Shown one piece after another: positions 1 through 8,449 of a stretch of 64,000 nt of DNA. Below the pieces are notes generated by a model, which did no database searches, was not told where the DNA came from, and saw nothing but the letters and a program-made list of their open reading frames with translations. This stretch comes from Pseudomonadota bacterium (GTDB lineage Bacteria; Pseudomonadota; Gammaproteobacteria; Burkholderiales; JABEVD01): contig JAKBJU010000008.1 in assembly GCA_021835845.1 (NCBI GenBank), positions 39,308 to 103,307 on the forward strand, given 5' to 3'. The translations under genes were made by a program, and so were the position numbers. Position 1 is the stretch's first letter; each line of letters starts with the position of its first letter.

Positions 1-664
1 CGACATCCTGGTTCCCTTCACCGTCTTTCACGATGCCGTGAAAGCGCAGTTGATCCAGTTTCCTTGCCTCTTCCGGATCGGCAAGACTCAGCGCGCCGCC
101 TTCTATGGTGGTCATGTTCTTGTTGGGATGGAAGCTGAACGACACGATGTCGCCGAAACTGCCGATTTTTCGGCCTTGCCAGGATGTTCCGATTGCATGC
201 GCGGCATCCTCGATCACTCTGAGCTCATGCCTTCTGGCAATATCGTAGAGCCTGTCGCAGTCGACGGCGAGGCCCGCGAAATGCACCGGCATGATGGCGC
301 GGGTTCTGGAAGTGATGGCGCGCTCGACCTGATCGAGGTCGATGTTGCGCGTAGCGATGTCGACATCGACGAAAACCGGCTTCGCGCCGACCCGCATGAT
401 CACATTGGGGGTGGCGGTGAAGCTCATGGCCGGCGTGATGACTTCGTCTCCGGGGCCGATTCCGCAAACCTCGAGCGCAACTTCGAGTGCGCCGGTTGCG
501 GAAGTGAAGCTTTTCACGATGCGCCCGCCCAGATATTCGGAAAGTTTCGATTCGAATTCGGCGACGTTGGGCCCGCTTGCGAGCCATCCCGAGCGCAACA
601 CCTCCGCAACGCCCTGTATCGTCGCGTCGTCCAGGAAAGGTTTTGTGAATGGCAAATATTCCAT
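1..664 (-). CDS. DegT/DnrJ/EryC1/StrS-family aminotransferase, ArnB-like (3' end beyond window)
   Basis: The frame opens at ATG 664 and is still open at base 1, giving 221 visible codons of a protein usually about 370-390 long. It is a fold-type I PLP enzyme that aminates keto-sugar nucleotides. Family signatures are the N-terminal FTKP and SGWLASGP segments, TSATGALE near residue 55, a GDEVITP strand near 72, VIEDAAHAIG near 150, and SFHPNKNMTT with the likely PLP lysine at residue 182. With the ArnT-like and SMR-like genes just upstream, a role in making an amino-arabinose type sugar nucleotide is plausible. DegT enzymes are diverse and the C-terminus is missing, so the exact substrate is not proven. 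Confidence 0.85.
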   Translation of the reverse strand, partial: MEYLPFTKPFLDDATIQGVAEVLRSGWLASGPNVAEFESKLSEYLGGRIVKSFTSATGALEVALEVCGIGPGDEVITPAMSFTATPNVIMRVGAKPVFVDVDIATRNIDLDQVERAITSRTRAIMPVHFAGLAVDCDRLYDIARRHELRVIEDAAHAIGTSWQGRKIGSFGDIVSFSFHPNKNMTTIEGGALSLADPEEARKLDQLRFHGIVKDGEGNQDV

Positions 665-702
665 TTTATCAATTAATTATAAAACAATCATGTCAATCAA
701 CA

Positions 703-1074
703 TTAGCTTCGCGAAACGATATAAACGCCGATGATGATGATCCCTATGCCTAAAAGCCGCGATATCGAAAGATTTTCGCCGAAAAGGTACCAGGCGGCGA
801 ATGCATTGACCACATAGCCGATGGAGAGCATCGGGTAGGCGATGCTGACTTCGACCCTGGATAATGCCATGATCCACACGATCACGGATATGCCATAGCA
901 GGCGAGCCCCCCGATGATCGGGGGCTGGGTGGCGATCTGCCAGCCTATGGGCAGGATGTTGCCCCTGCTGAAAGCGAAAGTGCCCACGGCATTGGTTCCT
1001 GCCTTGAGCAGCAATTGCGCTGCCGCATTGAGCAGCACGCCGGTGAGTATCAATAGAAAACTGGTCGGATTCAT
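703..1074 (-). CDS. Small multidrug-resistance/EamA-type membrane protein, ArnE/ArnF-like flippase subunit
   Basis: A 123-residue, very hydrophobic protein with four predicted membrane helices, roughly 5-25, 45-70, 75-95 and 100-120. The first helix carries LLNAAAQLLLKAG, typical of small EamA/SMR proteins that move undecaprenyl-linked sugars across the inner membrane. Its ATG overlaps the stop of the ArnT-like gene by 4 bp, so the two are translationally coupled, and the DegT gene follows 38 bp downstream. In Escherichia the flippase is an ArnE-ArnF pair. Only one small subunit is seen here, so it may work as a homodimer or with a partner elsewhere. Confidence 0.75.
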   Translation of the reverse strand: MNPTSFLLILTGVLLNAAAQLLLKAGTNAVGTFAFSRGNILPIGWQIATQPPIIGGLACYGISVIVWIMALSRVEVSIAYPMLSIGYVVNAFAAWYLFGENLSISRLLGIGIIIIGVYIVSRS

Positions 1075-2705
1075 GGGGTTTTCACTACGACGCGCCTCGT
1101 GTCCTGTGCGATGAGCTGCATGGGCAGCTGATTTTCAAGCTGAGCGTACAGTTGAGGCGTCATGATTGCAAGCGCATAGGGCTGTTTTTTCCAGATGGTT
1201 TCGAAGGATTTGATGTCCGGAATCCATTTTTGCGGCTCCTGCTCGATGCCGAAAGCCATTTCATCCTGGTAGGCGACCAGGGTGACGGTGCGCTTGATGT
1301 AGAAGGGGAGGGTCTGCTCGTACATGGCGACGCTGTAAAAAGGCGCGCCGTCTTTCAGATAGGGCTTGATTTTCTGGGCGAGATAATAGGCCGAATTCGA
1401 AGGGGCGAGGCTGTTGTGCCCGGCCAGGATCAACTGGCTGCAAATCAGCATCGACAGGGACATGGCGATGATCGCATTTCTTTTTGCGTTGCGGCGGCTC
1501 TGATATGCCGCATAAATCGCGCCGATCAGGGCAGTCGCAGAAGCCCCCTCAAGCCAGGGAACATAATTGCGGTAGAGCGCAACCGGTACGATGGGATCGG
1601 CAAGGCGGACGGCTTCCGGAGAAAGGAAAAGTCCTGCTGCGCCAATCACCGCGATGGGCATGAAATGCCAGAGCAGCCTGCGCCCGTCCATTTCGGAAAG
1701 CCGGTTGCCAATGAGCAGCGCCAGAGCCGGAAAAATCGGCAGGATGTAGGAAGGAAGCTTCGAATCGGATATGGAAAAAAAGAAATAAATGAAGGCAATC
1801 CAGACGAACAGGAAGCGCCCTGGCTGGAATTCCCGGCCATTGCCCGTTGCCTTCATCGATCCGAAAAAGGATGGGAAAAGTGCGCCGATCCAGGGCAGCA
1901 TGCCCGCCAGGAGAATCGGGACGAAGTAATACCAGGGGTGGTAGCGCCCGTGTTCCTTGGTCAGGAAGCGCTCGAAATGCTCATGGATGAAGAAGAAATG
2001 GAAAAATTCCGGGTTCGCCTTGCAGACTGCGATGAACCAGGGTGCGCTGATCAACAGCATCAGAAGGATGCCTGTAGGCAGATTGATCCGCTTCCAGATT
2101 TCCCAATCGCGCTGCCATAGCGTGTAGAGCACGAGCACCGCCCCCGGCAGGACAATGCCGATCAATCCCTTGCTCAGGATGGAGAATCCCATTGCAGCCC
2201 AGGCGACGTGCATCCAGAATTTTCTCTGCAGGGGGGCGGCCTGGGCGAGCAGGAAGCCGGACAGGCTGAGGCTCATGAAGAATGTGACCCCCATGTCTAG
2301 CGTATTGATGTGGCCTATCACGGCATAAAGCGCGCTGCTCGCCAGGACGAGCGCGGAATAGAATCCGGCTTCGACCCCGAACAGGCGCCTGCCGGTGAGA
2401 TAGGTCAGCAATATGCCGAGAAAGCCGGTCAGGCCGCTCCACAGCCTTGCCGTCCATTGATGTTCGCCGAAGAGCTCGTATGCTGCCGCAGTCATCCAGT
2501 ACTGCAATGCGGGCTTCTCGAAGTATTTGAGGCCATTGAGGCGCGGCGTCACCCAATCGCCTGTGGCCACCATTTCTCTCGATATCTCCGCATAGCGCCC
2601 CTCGTCGGGTCTGACGAGCTTGCGGTAATCCAGATTGCCGAACCAGACCAGTGCGACCAGTGCGAAAATCCAGAAGACGTGATTGCGTTTGATTGCGTTG
2701 GGCAT
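1071..2705 (-). CDS. ArnT-like GT-C glycosyltransferase (lipid A aminoarabinose transferase family)
   Basis: An integral membrane enzyme of the PMT/ArnT family that transfers a sugar from an undecaprenyl-phosphate donor, classically L-Ara4N onto lipid A. The N-terminal periplasmic loop has the family motif RPDEGRYAEI with the conserved acidic pair, then LKYFEKPALQYW, followed by about twelve hydrophobic segments and a periplasmic C-terminal domain. ATG 2705 is preferred (544 residues). The frame extends to a TTG at 2744, but that TTG lies within about ten bases of a TATAAT box at 2752-2757. It overlaps the flippase gene by 4 bp. Lipid A as acceptor is inferred from the neighbours. Confidence 0.8.
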   Translation of the reverse strand: MPNAIKRNHVFWIFALVALVWFGNLDYRKLVRPDEGRYAEISREMVATGDWVTPRLNGLKYFEKPALQYWMTAAAYELFGEHQWTARLWSGLTGFLGILLTYLTGRRLFGVEAGFYSALVLASSALYAVIGHINTLDMGVTFFMSLSLSGFLLAQAAPLQRKFWMHVAWAAMGFSILSKGLIGIVLPGAVLVLYTLWQRDWEIWKRINLPTGILLMLLISAPWFIAVCKANPEFFHFFFIHEHFERFLTKEHGRYHPWYYFVPILLAGMLPWIGALFPSFFGSMKATGNGREFQPGRFLFVWIAFIYFFFSISDSKLPSYILPIFPALALLIGNRLSEMDGRRLLWHFMPIAVIGAAGLFLSPEAVRLADPIVPVALYRNYVPWLEGASATALIGAIYAAYQSRRNAKRNAIIAMSLSMLICSQLILAGHNSLAPSNSAYYLAQKIKPYLKDGAPFYSVAMYEQTLPFYIKRTVTLVAYQDEMAFGIEQEPQKWIPDIKSFETIWKKQPYALAIMTPQLYAQLENQLPMQLIAQDTRRVVVKTP

Positions 2706-2751
2706 GGGCAGGCTGGATTTCGCTTTCCGGGGTGTTCGCGGCAAATTTCGC

Positions 2752-2757
2752 GATTAT
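2752..2757 (-). promoter_or_regulatory. Candidate -10 box for the arnT-like operon
   Basis: Read on the minus strand the gap between mnmH and the ArnT-like gene contains a perfect TATAAT. It lies 46 bp upstream of the ATG at 2705. A poor -35 (CTGATT) can be placed 17 bp upstream. A TTG start at 2744 would leave almost no leader. Confidence 0.4.
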
Positions 2758-2773
2758 ACCATTCGGGGTGACA

Positions 2774-3820
2774 TTAATCAGCCCGAATCTTCCCTGCAAG
2801 GGCCGTGAATGCCGATTCTTCGGAAGAGGGAACTTCGATAACGGATATCTCGGCATACTTCTGGTAGTGCTTCTCGATGGATTTCCGGTAGGCCGGATCG
2901 TAATGCTTATCGAGAAGCGATGCGACGAGATTGTCCCAATCGCAGCGATCGATCATTGCTTTCCATGATTCGATCGTTTCTCCCCCATGCAGCGGAGCGA
3001 GGCAATCCAGTTTTTCGAGGAGGGCTTCCGGCTGGCTGAAAAAATGCCGGTAATCTTCCGCGAGGATACTATTCCTGACCGTGATCCCCGCATCCAGGCG
3101 GATGCAGCGGCTTTTCCACATGGCTTCCATGAGCGCTTGGGGTACGCGCAAGCTCCCGATTTTCTTGCTTTCCGATTCGAGGTAAACGGGCCTTGCCGGG
3201 TCGAATCCTGAAAGCATCGAGCAGATGCAGCTCTCGAAATATTTCTGGCTTGGCTGTTCCAGCCCCGGCATTTTCCCCAGCACGGAACCTCTGTGGCGTG
3301 CGATTTCTTCAAGGTTCAGCGTCTGTTCGCCCACTTTGGAGAGTGCGTCCAGAAGCCTGCTTTTGCCGCAGCCGGTCGGTCCGCAGATTACCCTGAACTC
3401 GAAGCGCCCGGGCAGAACTTCGAGCGCTTCTAGCACCATTTTCCGGTAAGCCTTGTATCCGCCTTCGAGTCTTGTGGTTTGCCAGCCGATCTCGGAAAGG
3501 ATATGCGCCATGGCGCCGCTGCGTTTTCCGCCGCGCCAGCAATACACCAGCGGGCGCCATGTCTTGGGTTTGTCGATGAAGCTGTTCTCGAGATGGCGGG
3601 CAATGTTGCGGGATACGATCGCCGCGCCGATTTTCTTCGCCAGGAAAGGGGATTCCTGTACATAAAGGGTGCCGACTCTGGCCCTTTCCTCGTCGTTCAG
3701 CACGGGATGGCTGGTTGCGCCGGGAATGTGATCGGCCTCGAATTCGGCAGGCGAGCGCACGTCGATGACCTCGTCAAATTCGGATAATTGTGCTAGGGTT
3801 GGGCTGCTCAGAATTTTCAA
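2774..3820 (-). CDS. mnmH: tRNA 2-selenouridine synthase
   Basis: Replaces sulfur by selenium in 2-thiouridine at the wobble position of tRNA, using selenophosphate. The 348 residues contain an N-terminal rhodanese domain with YCWRGGKRSG (active-site Cys 94) and a P-loop GPTGCGKSR at 147-155, the two-domain layout of MnmH/SelU. The start is TTG at 3820; no in-frame ATG lies nearby upstream. This start shares its first base with the divergent selD ATG, and SelD makes the selenophosphate this enzyme uses. It is followed after about 70 bp by the ArnT-like gene, probably a separate unit. Confidence 0.93.
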   Translation of the reverse strand: MKILSSPTLAQLSEFDEVIDVRSPAEFEADHIPGATSHPVLNDEERARVGTLYVQESPFLAKKIGAAIVSRNIARHLENSFIDKPKTWRPLVYCWRGGKRSGAMAHILSEIGWQTTRLEGGYKAYRKMVLEALEVLPGRFEFRVICGPTGCGKSRLLDALSKVGEQTLNLEEIARHRGSVLGKMPGLEQPSQKYFESCICSMLSGFDPARPVYLESESKKIGSLRVPQALMEAMWKSRCIRLDAGITVRNSILAEDYRHFFSQPEALLEKLDCLAPLHGGETIESWKAMIDRCDWDNLVASLLDKHYDPAYRKSIEKHYQKYAEISVIEVPSSEESAFTALAGKIRAD

Positions 3821-4866
3821 TGAATCATCCGGAAATGCAAATTAAACTCACGAAATTCTCTCACGGAGGGGGATGCGGATGCAAAATCGCTCCTTCCCTG
3901 CTTCGCGAGCTCCTTTCCAAATCCTCCGCATTTTACCCTGATCTGCTGGTCGGCAAAGATTCGAGCGACGATGCGGCGGTGTATCGCATCAACGACGATC
4001 AGGCGATCGTCGCAACGACCGATTTCTTCATGCCCATCGTGGACGATGCGCGGGATTTCGGGAGAATCGCGGCAACCAATGCCTTGTCCGATATTTATGC
4101 GATGGGCGCAAGACCCGTCATGGCGCTTGCCATTGTCGGGATGCCCATAGACAAGCTTCCCGCCGAGACCATAAAGCAAATTCTGGATGGCGGAGAGTCG
4201 GTTTGCGCGCTTGCCGGCATTCCCGTGGCTGGCGGGCATTCGATCGATTCTCCCGAGCCCATCTATGGACTGGCCGTGATGGGCATCGTGCACCCGGAGA
4301 AAATCAAGAGGAATGATCGCGCCAGGGCAGGGGACGTCCTGATCCTTGGCAAGGCGCTGGGCATCGGCATGCTGAGCGCCGCCCTCAAGAAAGGGGAACT
4401 GACCCGGGAAGGCTATCGAAGCATGCTGGCAAGCACAACGCAGCTCAATACGCCCGGGGTGCAGCTTGCCGAGATGGAAGGAGTGCATGCCCTGACCGAT
4501 GTCACAGGCTTCGGTCTGCTTGGCCATCTTCTGGAAATTTGCCGCGGCTCAAGCCTTGGCGCCTCGATCGATTTCGATCGGGTTCCTGTTTTTCCCGAGG
4601 CGAAGCAGCTCTGCATGCGAGGCATTGCGCCAGGAGCAGTGGAGCGCAACTGGGCGAGCTTCGGAGAAGAAGTCGCCATCGATGGAGCGATCCTGGAATG
4701 GCAAAGGAAAATGCTCTGCGATCCTCAAACGAGCGGCGGATTGCTGGTGGCTTGCGCGCCTGAGGCGGAAAACGAGGTGCTCGAACTTTTCAGAACGAGC
4801 GGATTCGATCATGCCCGAAGGATAGGGCGCATGGTCGATGGCGAAGCGATGGTAAAAGTCGGCTAA
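3820..4866 (+). CDS. selD: Selenide, water dikinase (selenophosphate synthetase)
   Basis: Makes selenophosphate from selenide and ATP. The catalytic segment GGGCGCK has Cys 19 and Lys 22 (counted from ATG 3820), matching Cys17/Lys20 of the E. coli enzyme. The Cys codon is TGC, so this is not a selenoprotein form. DSSDDAAVY, TTDFFMP and ALSDIYAMG follow as expected for the AIR-synthase-like fold, and the length of 348 is normal. ATG 3820 is chosen; an ATG at 3835 would still leave the catalytic loop intact. It is divergent from mnmH. The NlpC gene begins at the very next base after the stop. Confidence 0.95.
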   Translation: MNHPEMQIKLTKFSHGGGCGCKIAPSLLRELLSKSSAFYPDLLVGKDSSDDAAVYRINDDQAIVATTDFFMPIVDDARDFGRIAATNALSDIYAMGARPVMALAIVGMPIDKLPAETIKQILDGGESVCALAGIPVAGGHSIDSPEPIYGLAVMGIVHPEKIKRNDRARAGDVLILGKALGIGMLSAALKKGELTREGYRSMLASTTQLNTPGVQLAEMEGVHALTDVTGFGLLGHLLEICRGSSLGASIDFDRVPVFPEAKQLCMRGIAPGAVERNWASFGEEVAIDGAILEWQRKMLCDPQTSGGLLVACAPEAENEVLELFRTSGFDHARRIGRMVDGEAMVKVG

Positions 4867-5331
4867 ATGAAGTACCTGATTTTGCTCATCGCGCTGCTTG
4901 CCGCAGGATGCGGGGAGGTCCCGGTTCGGAAACAGGAAGCTGCCCCGCCTGCGACGGGGATGCGCGACGAGGTCGTGCTTTATGCGCTCGGACTGATGGG
5001 GGTGGACTACCGCTTCGGGGGAAAGAACCCTTCGAGCGGCCTCGATTGCAGCGGCATGGTCAGCTACATCTACAAAAATGCAGTGGGCATGGATTTGCCG
5101 CACAACGCTTCCAGGATCGAAAAGATGGCAAAAAGAATCGAACCTGCAGCGCTCAAACCGGGCGATCTGGTTTTTTTCGATACGCAGCACCGGCATTATT
5201 CCCATGTGGGGATCTATATTGGGAATGGCAGGTTTGTCCACGCGCCGGGAACCGATGGGAAAATCAAGATCAGCAACCTCTCTTCCAGCTATTTTGCAAG
5301 AAGATTCGATGGCGCAGGCACATTATTCTAG
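4867..5331 (+). CDS. NlpC/P60-family lipoprotein endopeptidase (MepS/Spr-like)
   Basis: A small outer-membrane or periplasmic peptidoglycan hydrolase of 154 residues. The N-terminus is a lipoprotein signal with lipobox LAAGC (Cys 15). The NlpC/P60 core has the catalytic Cys 61 in LDCSG, His 113 in YSHVG and a third polar residue His 125 in FVHAP, so the triad looks intact. It likely cuts D-Glu to mDAP peptide bonds. It begins directly after the selD stop, which suggests co-transcription by position rather than shared function. Confidence 0.88.
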   Translation: MKYLILLIALLAAGCGEVPVRKQEAAPPATGMRDEVVLYALGLMGVDYRFGGKNPSSGLDCSGMVSYIYKNAVGMDLPHNASRIEKMAKRIEPAALKPGDLVFFDTQHRHYSHVGIYIGNGRFVHAPGTDGKIKISNLSSSYFARRFDGAGTLF

Positions 5332-5334
5332 GAA

Positions 5335-6687
5335 ATGACCGTGGTCAAAACAATACGTGATCGCGCCAACTGGCTCGCCCAGGTCAGCTACGTCACATTG
5401 AATCTGTTTCTCAAATCGAAAGTGCCCAATCATGCTGCAGCGGTAGCCTATTACGCCCTGCTTTCCCTCGCCCCCCTTATGGTGCTGCTCGTTTACCTGC
5501 TCAATACCTACCTGCAGAATTATCCTGAGCTCAGGGAAGCATTCGGCACGCTTGTCGGGCGGGCTCATCTCGATATTTTCAGTCAGAATCCGGACCAGAT
5601 AATCCGTGCCGTTTCCAGCCTGGTGGGCATCACCAATGGGCTGGGAATACTGCTGCTGCTATGGAGTTCCAAGGGGTTGATGAAATCGGTGCATAATGCG
5701 TTCGCAGTCATTTTCACGGATTCGAGCAGACGCAACCTGGTCCTCTCCAGCCTCATTTCGCTGATGTCCATCCCGTTCATTTTTCTGCTGCTGGGAATCA
5801 CCGTTCTCGGCGACTATCTGCTCAACCATTTCGATTACGCCGCGCTGGACCTGCCCATTCTCGGACAGTTGCTGAAGCTGTTCTTCGTGTCGATAGGCTT
5901 GTTCACTCCCTTTATGGGAATATGGTCGGTCGTTTTTCTGCTCTATTTCCAGATGCCCCTGATCAGGCCGGAAATTCTGCCGACCCTGCTCTACAGCCTG
6001 TTGTGCACATTGTCCCTGTATGCGCTGGAAGCGGTGCTCACTCATGTCGTGAAAATCAACAACTACATCACCCTTTACGGCTCGCTTGGCGACATCATTT
6101 TCGTGCTGATCTGGGTCTACCTGGCCTGCATCCTTTTTTTCATGTGGGCGGAATTCCTTTATGTGGCCGGGAAGATCGATGTTGTCGCCCTGGAGAAGAT
6201 TTTCCTGGACAGCGAAGACCGCAGCAGGCTGGAGTTCCGGATAGAGCATTTTCTTTTCAATCGATCCGGCAGGATCTTCGAGAAGTACGGCAAGCATTGC
6301 GTCAAGGGGGAGATGATCATCAGGCAGAACGACGATACCGGATCGATCTACTTTCTGTACTCGGGGCAGGTCGGGCTGTATCGTGAGAATCATGGCAAGG
6401 AAATCAGGATGGGAGGATTGAGAGAGGGCGAGATATTCGGCGAAATGGCCTATCTTCTCGGGGAGCGCAGGACTGCGACAGTCATCGCCGAATCGGATTG
6501 CTTCCTCTTCATCATTTCGCCGGAGACACTTGAGTCATTGATGGGCTACAGCTCGAAACTTTCCAGGAGGATCGTCGAGTCGCTTTGCCAGAGGATTGCC
6601 AAGATGAACAAGGGGATACTCGCTGCGGGATTCGAATCTTCAACTTACAAGCACCCGGCTTTCAAGCCGGAGGCCGGAACTGTCTGA
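5335..6687 (+). CDS. BrkB/YihY inner-membrane protein fused to a cyclic-nucleotide-binding domain
   Basis: Residues 1 to about 285 form a YihY/BrkB membrane domain with six hydrophobic helices, including AAAVAYYALLSLAPL near the start and LYGSLGDIIFVLIWVYL near 250. Residues about 316-415 form a CAP_ED-type domain with IFGEMAYLLGERRTATV, which keeps the Glu and Arg of the phosphate-binding cassette. The C-terminus is helical without a DNA-binding HTH. Plain YihY proteins stop at about 290-420 residues without this sensor. The 3' end overlaps the convergent ABC ATPase gene by 43 bp. The combination suggests a membrane protein controlled by cAMP or another nucleotide. BrkB function itself is poorly known. 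Confidence 0.85.
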   Translation: MTVVKTIRDRANWLAQVSYVTLNLFLKSKVPNHAAAVAYYALLSLAPLMVLLVYLLNTYLQNYPELREAFGTLVGRAHLDIFSQNPDQIIRAVSSLVGITNGLGILLLLWSSKGLMKSVHNAFAVIFTDSSRRNLVLSSLISLMSIPFIFLLLGITVLGDYLLNHFDYAALDLPILGQLLKLFFVSIGLFTPFMGIWSVVFLLYFQMPLIRPEILPTLLYSLLCTLSLYALEAVLTHVVKINNYITLYGSLGDIIFVLIWVYLACILFFMWAEFLYVAGKIDVVALEKIFLDSEDRSRLEFRIEHFLFNRSGRIFEKYGKHCVKGEMIIRQNDDTGSIYFLYSGQVGLYRENHGKEIRMGGLREGEIFGEMAYLLGERRTATVIAESDCFLFIISPETLESLMGYSSKLSRRIVESLCQRIAKMNKGILAAGFESSTYKHPAFKPEAGTV

Positions 6688-7448
6688 TCCGCAAAAAAAA
6701 TTCTGCCATAAGGACCCTGGATCGAAGCGATGGGGCAATTGTAAAGCCGGCTCAGGCTGGATTCGTTCAGGATATCCTCCTTCTTCCCCTGCATCGTTTG
6801 GCCCTCCTCAAGGAGCATCAGGATCCTGTTGCAATACCGCTCTGCCAGATTCGGATCGTGCAGGACCATGACCAGCGCCTTTTCGGCTGAGCGGCTTGCG
6901 AGCAGATCCAGTACTTCGATTTGATGGCGCAGATCGAGGTGATTCGTCGGTTCGTCCAGAAGATAAAGCGCGGGATCCTGAACGAGCAGCGTGGCAAGCG
7001 CGAGCCGCCTGCGCTCGCCGCCGGAAAGGGTATTGGCAAGACGCTGCGCCATGCCGGCAAGCCCGACGGCAGACAGGGCTTCCAGCGCGATTGCTTCGTC
7101 TTCCTGGCTTTCCCGCTGCCATGGCGGAATGTGGGGGTGGCGTCCGATCAATGCCGTTTCCAGTACGGTTGAGGGAAAATGATCCTCACTGTCCTGGAAT
7201 AACAGACCGGCTATGCGCGCCGCTTCGCGCCGCTTCATTTCGGCAATCGGCCTGCCCTTCAGGCGTATTTGCCCGGACTGGATTTCGCGGATGCCGCACA
7301 GTGCGTGCAACAGGGAAGTTTTGCCGGCGCCATTGATCCCCAGGATGCCCCATACTTCTCCCTGGCATATGGAAAGATCGAGTCCCTTGCAGGCCCATTT
7401 TTCCCCTGCCAGAACGGAAAGCTGATGCGCTTCCAGCAGCGGGATCAT
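6645..7448 (-). CDS. ABC transporter ATPase, cobalamin/iron-siderophore type (BtuD/FecE/HmuV family)
   Basis: A 267-residue nucleotide-binding subunit with Walker A GINGAGKTS near residue 38, Q-loop LLFQDSEDHFP, signature LSGGERRRLA, Walker B ALYLLDEP and an H-loop VLHDPN. It powers the FecCD permease whose stop it overlaps (ATGA, 7445-7448). The best match by eye is the BtuD/HmuV type used for vitamin B12, haem or siderophores. No substrate-binding protein or TonB receptor is present, so the substrate is undecided. Its 3' end overlaps the brkB-CNBD gene in convergent orientation. Confidence 0.88.
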   Translation of the reverse strand: MIPLLEAHQLSVLAGEKWACKGLDLSICQGEVWGILGINGAGKTSLLHALCGIREIQSGQIRLKGRPIAEMKRREAARIAGLLFQDSEDHFPSTVLETALIGRHPHIPPWQRESQEDEAIALEALSAVGLAGMAQRLANTLSGGERRRLALATLLVQDPALYLLDEPTNHLDLRHQIEVLDLLASRSAEKALVMVLHDPNLAERYCNRILMLLEEGQTMQGKKEDILNESSLSRLYNCPIASIQGPYGRIFFADQTVPASGLKAGCL

Positions 7449-8386
7449 GATTTTCCCCTGAGCAGATACAGGAACAGGGGAACACCGATCAATGCCATGA
7501 TTGCACCGGCGGGCAACTGCTGGGGCGCAACGACGGTCCTCGCCAGCGTATCGGCAAGCAGCAGCAGCGAACCGCCCAGCAATGCCGCCCCAGGAAGCAG
7601 GATGCGGTGATCATGCCCCCCCAGTCGGCGCAGGCCATGAGGCACGATCAGGCCGACAAAGCCGATACTTCCGGCAGTCATCACCGCAACCGAGGTGAGG
7701 AGGGCGCATATCAGGTAAATCGAGAGCTGCAGGCGCTTCACTGGAATGCCCAGGCTGCTTGCCACGAGGTTTCCTCTTGCGAGAATGTTGAGATCTCGGG
7801 AGAGGGGAAGACTGAGCGTGAGTCCAAGGACGAGCGCGACCAATCCCGGATAGGCGGGGGATGAATTGTCGAGGTTTCCCATCAGCCAGAAGAGCATGCC
7901 GCGCAATTCTCTGTCCGGGGCTACGGCGAGAATGAGCGTGATGAGCGCGCCCCATCCCGAAGCGACTACAATTCCGGTGAGCAGGAGCCGGGAATGCCGC
8001 TCGAATCCGGAAAGGCCGAATACCAGAAGCATGGAGAGCATGGCGCCCAGGAATGCGCCTACAGAAGAGCCTGTCGACGCCAGTCCCAGAAGCATGGCGG
8101 ACAAGGCAGCCACGGCTGCACCCCCGGATATGCCGAGCACATAGGGGTCTGCCAGCGGATTTCGCAGCAGAACCTGCATCAGCGCGCCGGCGAGAGCGAG
8201 CAGCGCTCCCGTGGTGAAGGCGTTGACAGCCCTCGGCAGGCGAAGGTGAAGCAGCATCTCGTGATCCAGTCCGGACCCCGAGATCGCCTGCCATCCGATC
8301 CTGGCGCTGCCGCTCATGAGCGCGAGCATCATGCTCGCTGCTGCGACAAGCGTGAGGACGAGTAAAAGCTTTTTCCCGGATTTCAT
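7445..8386 (-). CDS. FecCD/BtuC-family ABC transporter permease
   Basis: A 313-residue integral membrane subunit with about ten helices. The family signature LRLPRAVNAFTTGALLALAG (near residues 55-75) and RNPLADPYVLGISGGAA follow the usual BtuC/FecD pattern, and the C-terminus has GFVGLIVPHGLRR, the coupling region that contacts the ATPase. ATG 8386 is preferred over an upstream in-frame start at 8428. It is the first gene of a two-gene operon with the ATPase and is divergent from trxC. The 63-bp upstream gap is too short for a cobalamin riboswitch, which leaves iron-siderophore, haem or B12 uptake all open. Confidence 0.88.
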   Translation of the reverse strand: MKSGKKLLLVLTLVAAASMMLALMSGSARIGWQAISGSGLDHEMLLHLRLPRAVNAFTTGALLALAGALMQVLLRNPLADPYVLGISGGAAVAALSAMLLGLASTGSSVGAFLGAMLSMLLVFGLSGFERHSRLLLTGIVVASGWGALITLILAVAPDRELRGMLFWLMGNLDNSSPAYPGLVALVLGLTLSLPLSRDLNILARGNLVASSLGIPVKRLQLSIYLICALLTSVAVMTAGSIGFVGLIVPHGLRRLGGHDHRILLPGAALLGGSLLLLADTLARTVVAPQQLPAGAIMALIGVPLFLYLLRGKS

Positions 8387-8449
8387 CGTGTTGCCTGGCC
8401 TTCGCGTGCGATTTCTGCTAGATTCCAAGCATCGACTGTCGAGAGAAAC

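Noticed and set aside
1152..2120. 322-codon plus-strand frame opposite the ArnT-like gene
   Set aside because: Charged, repetitive translation typical of the antisense of a membrane protein.
3868..3882. Possible selenocysteine codon in selD
   Set aside because: The catalytic codons are TGC, not TGA, and the frame has no internal stop.
8387..8449. Possible cobalamin riboswitch before the BtuC-like gene
   Set aside because: Only 63 bp separate it from trxC, too short for the roughly 200-nt element, and no B12-box was seen.
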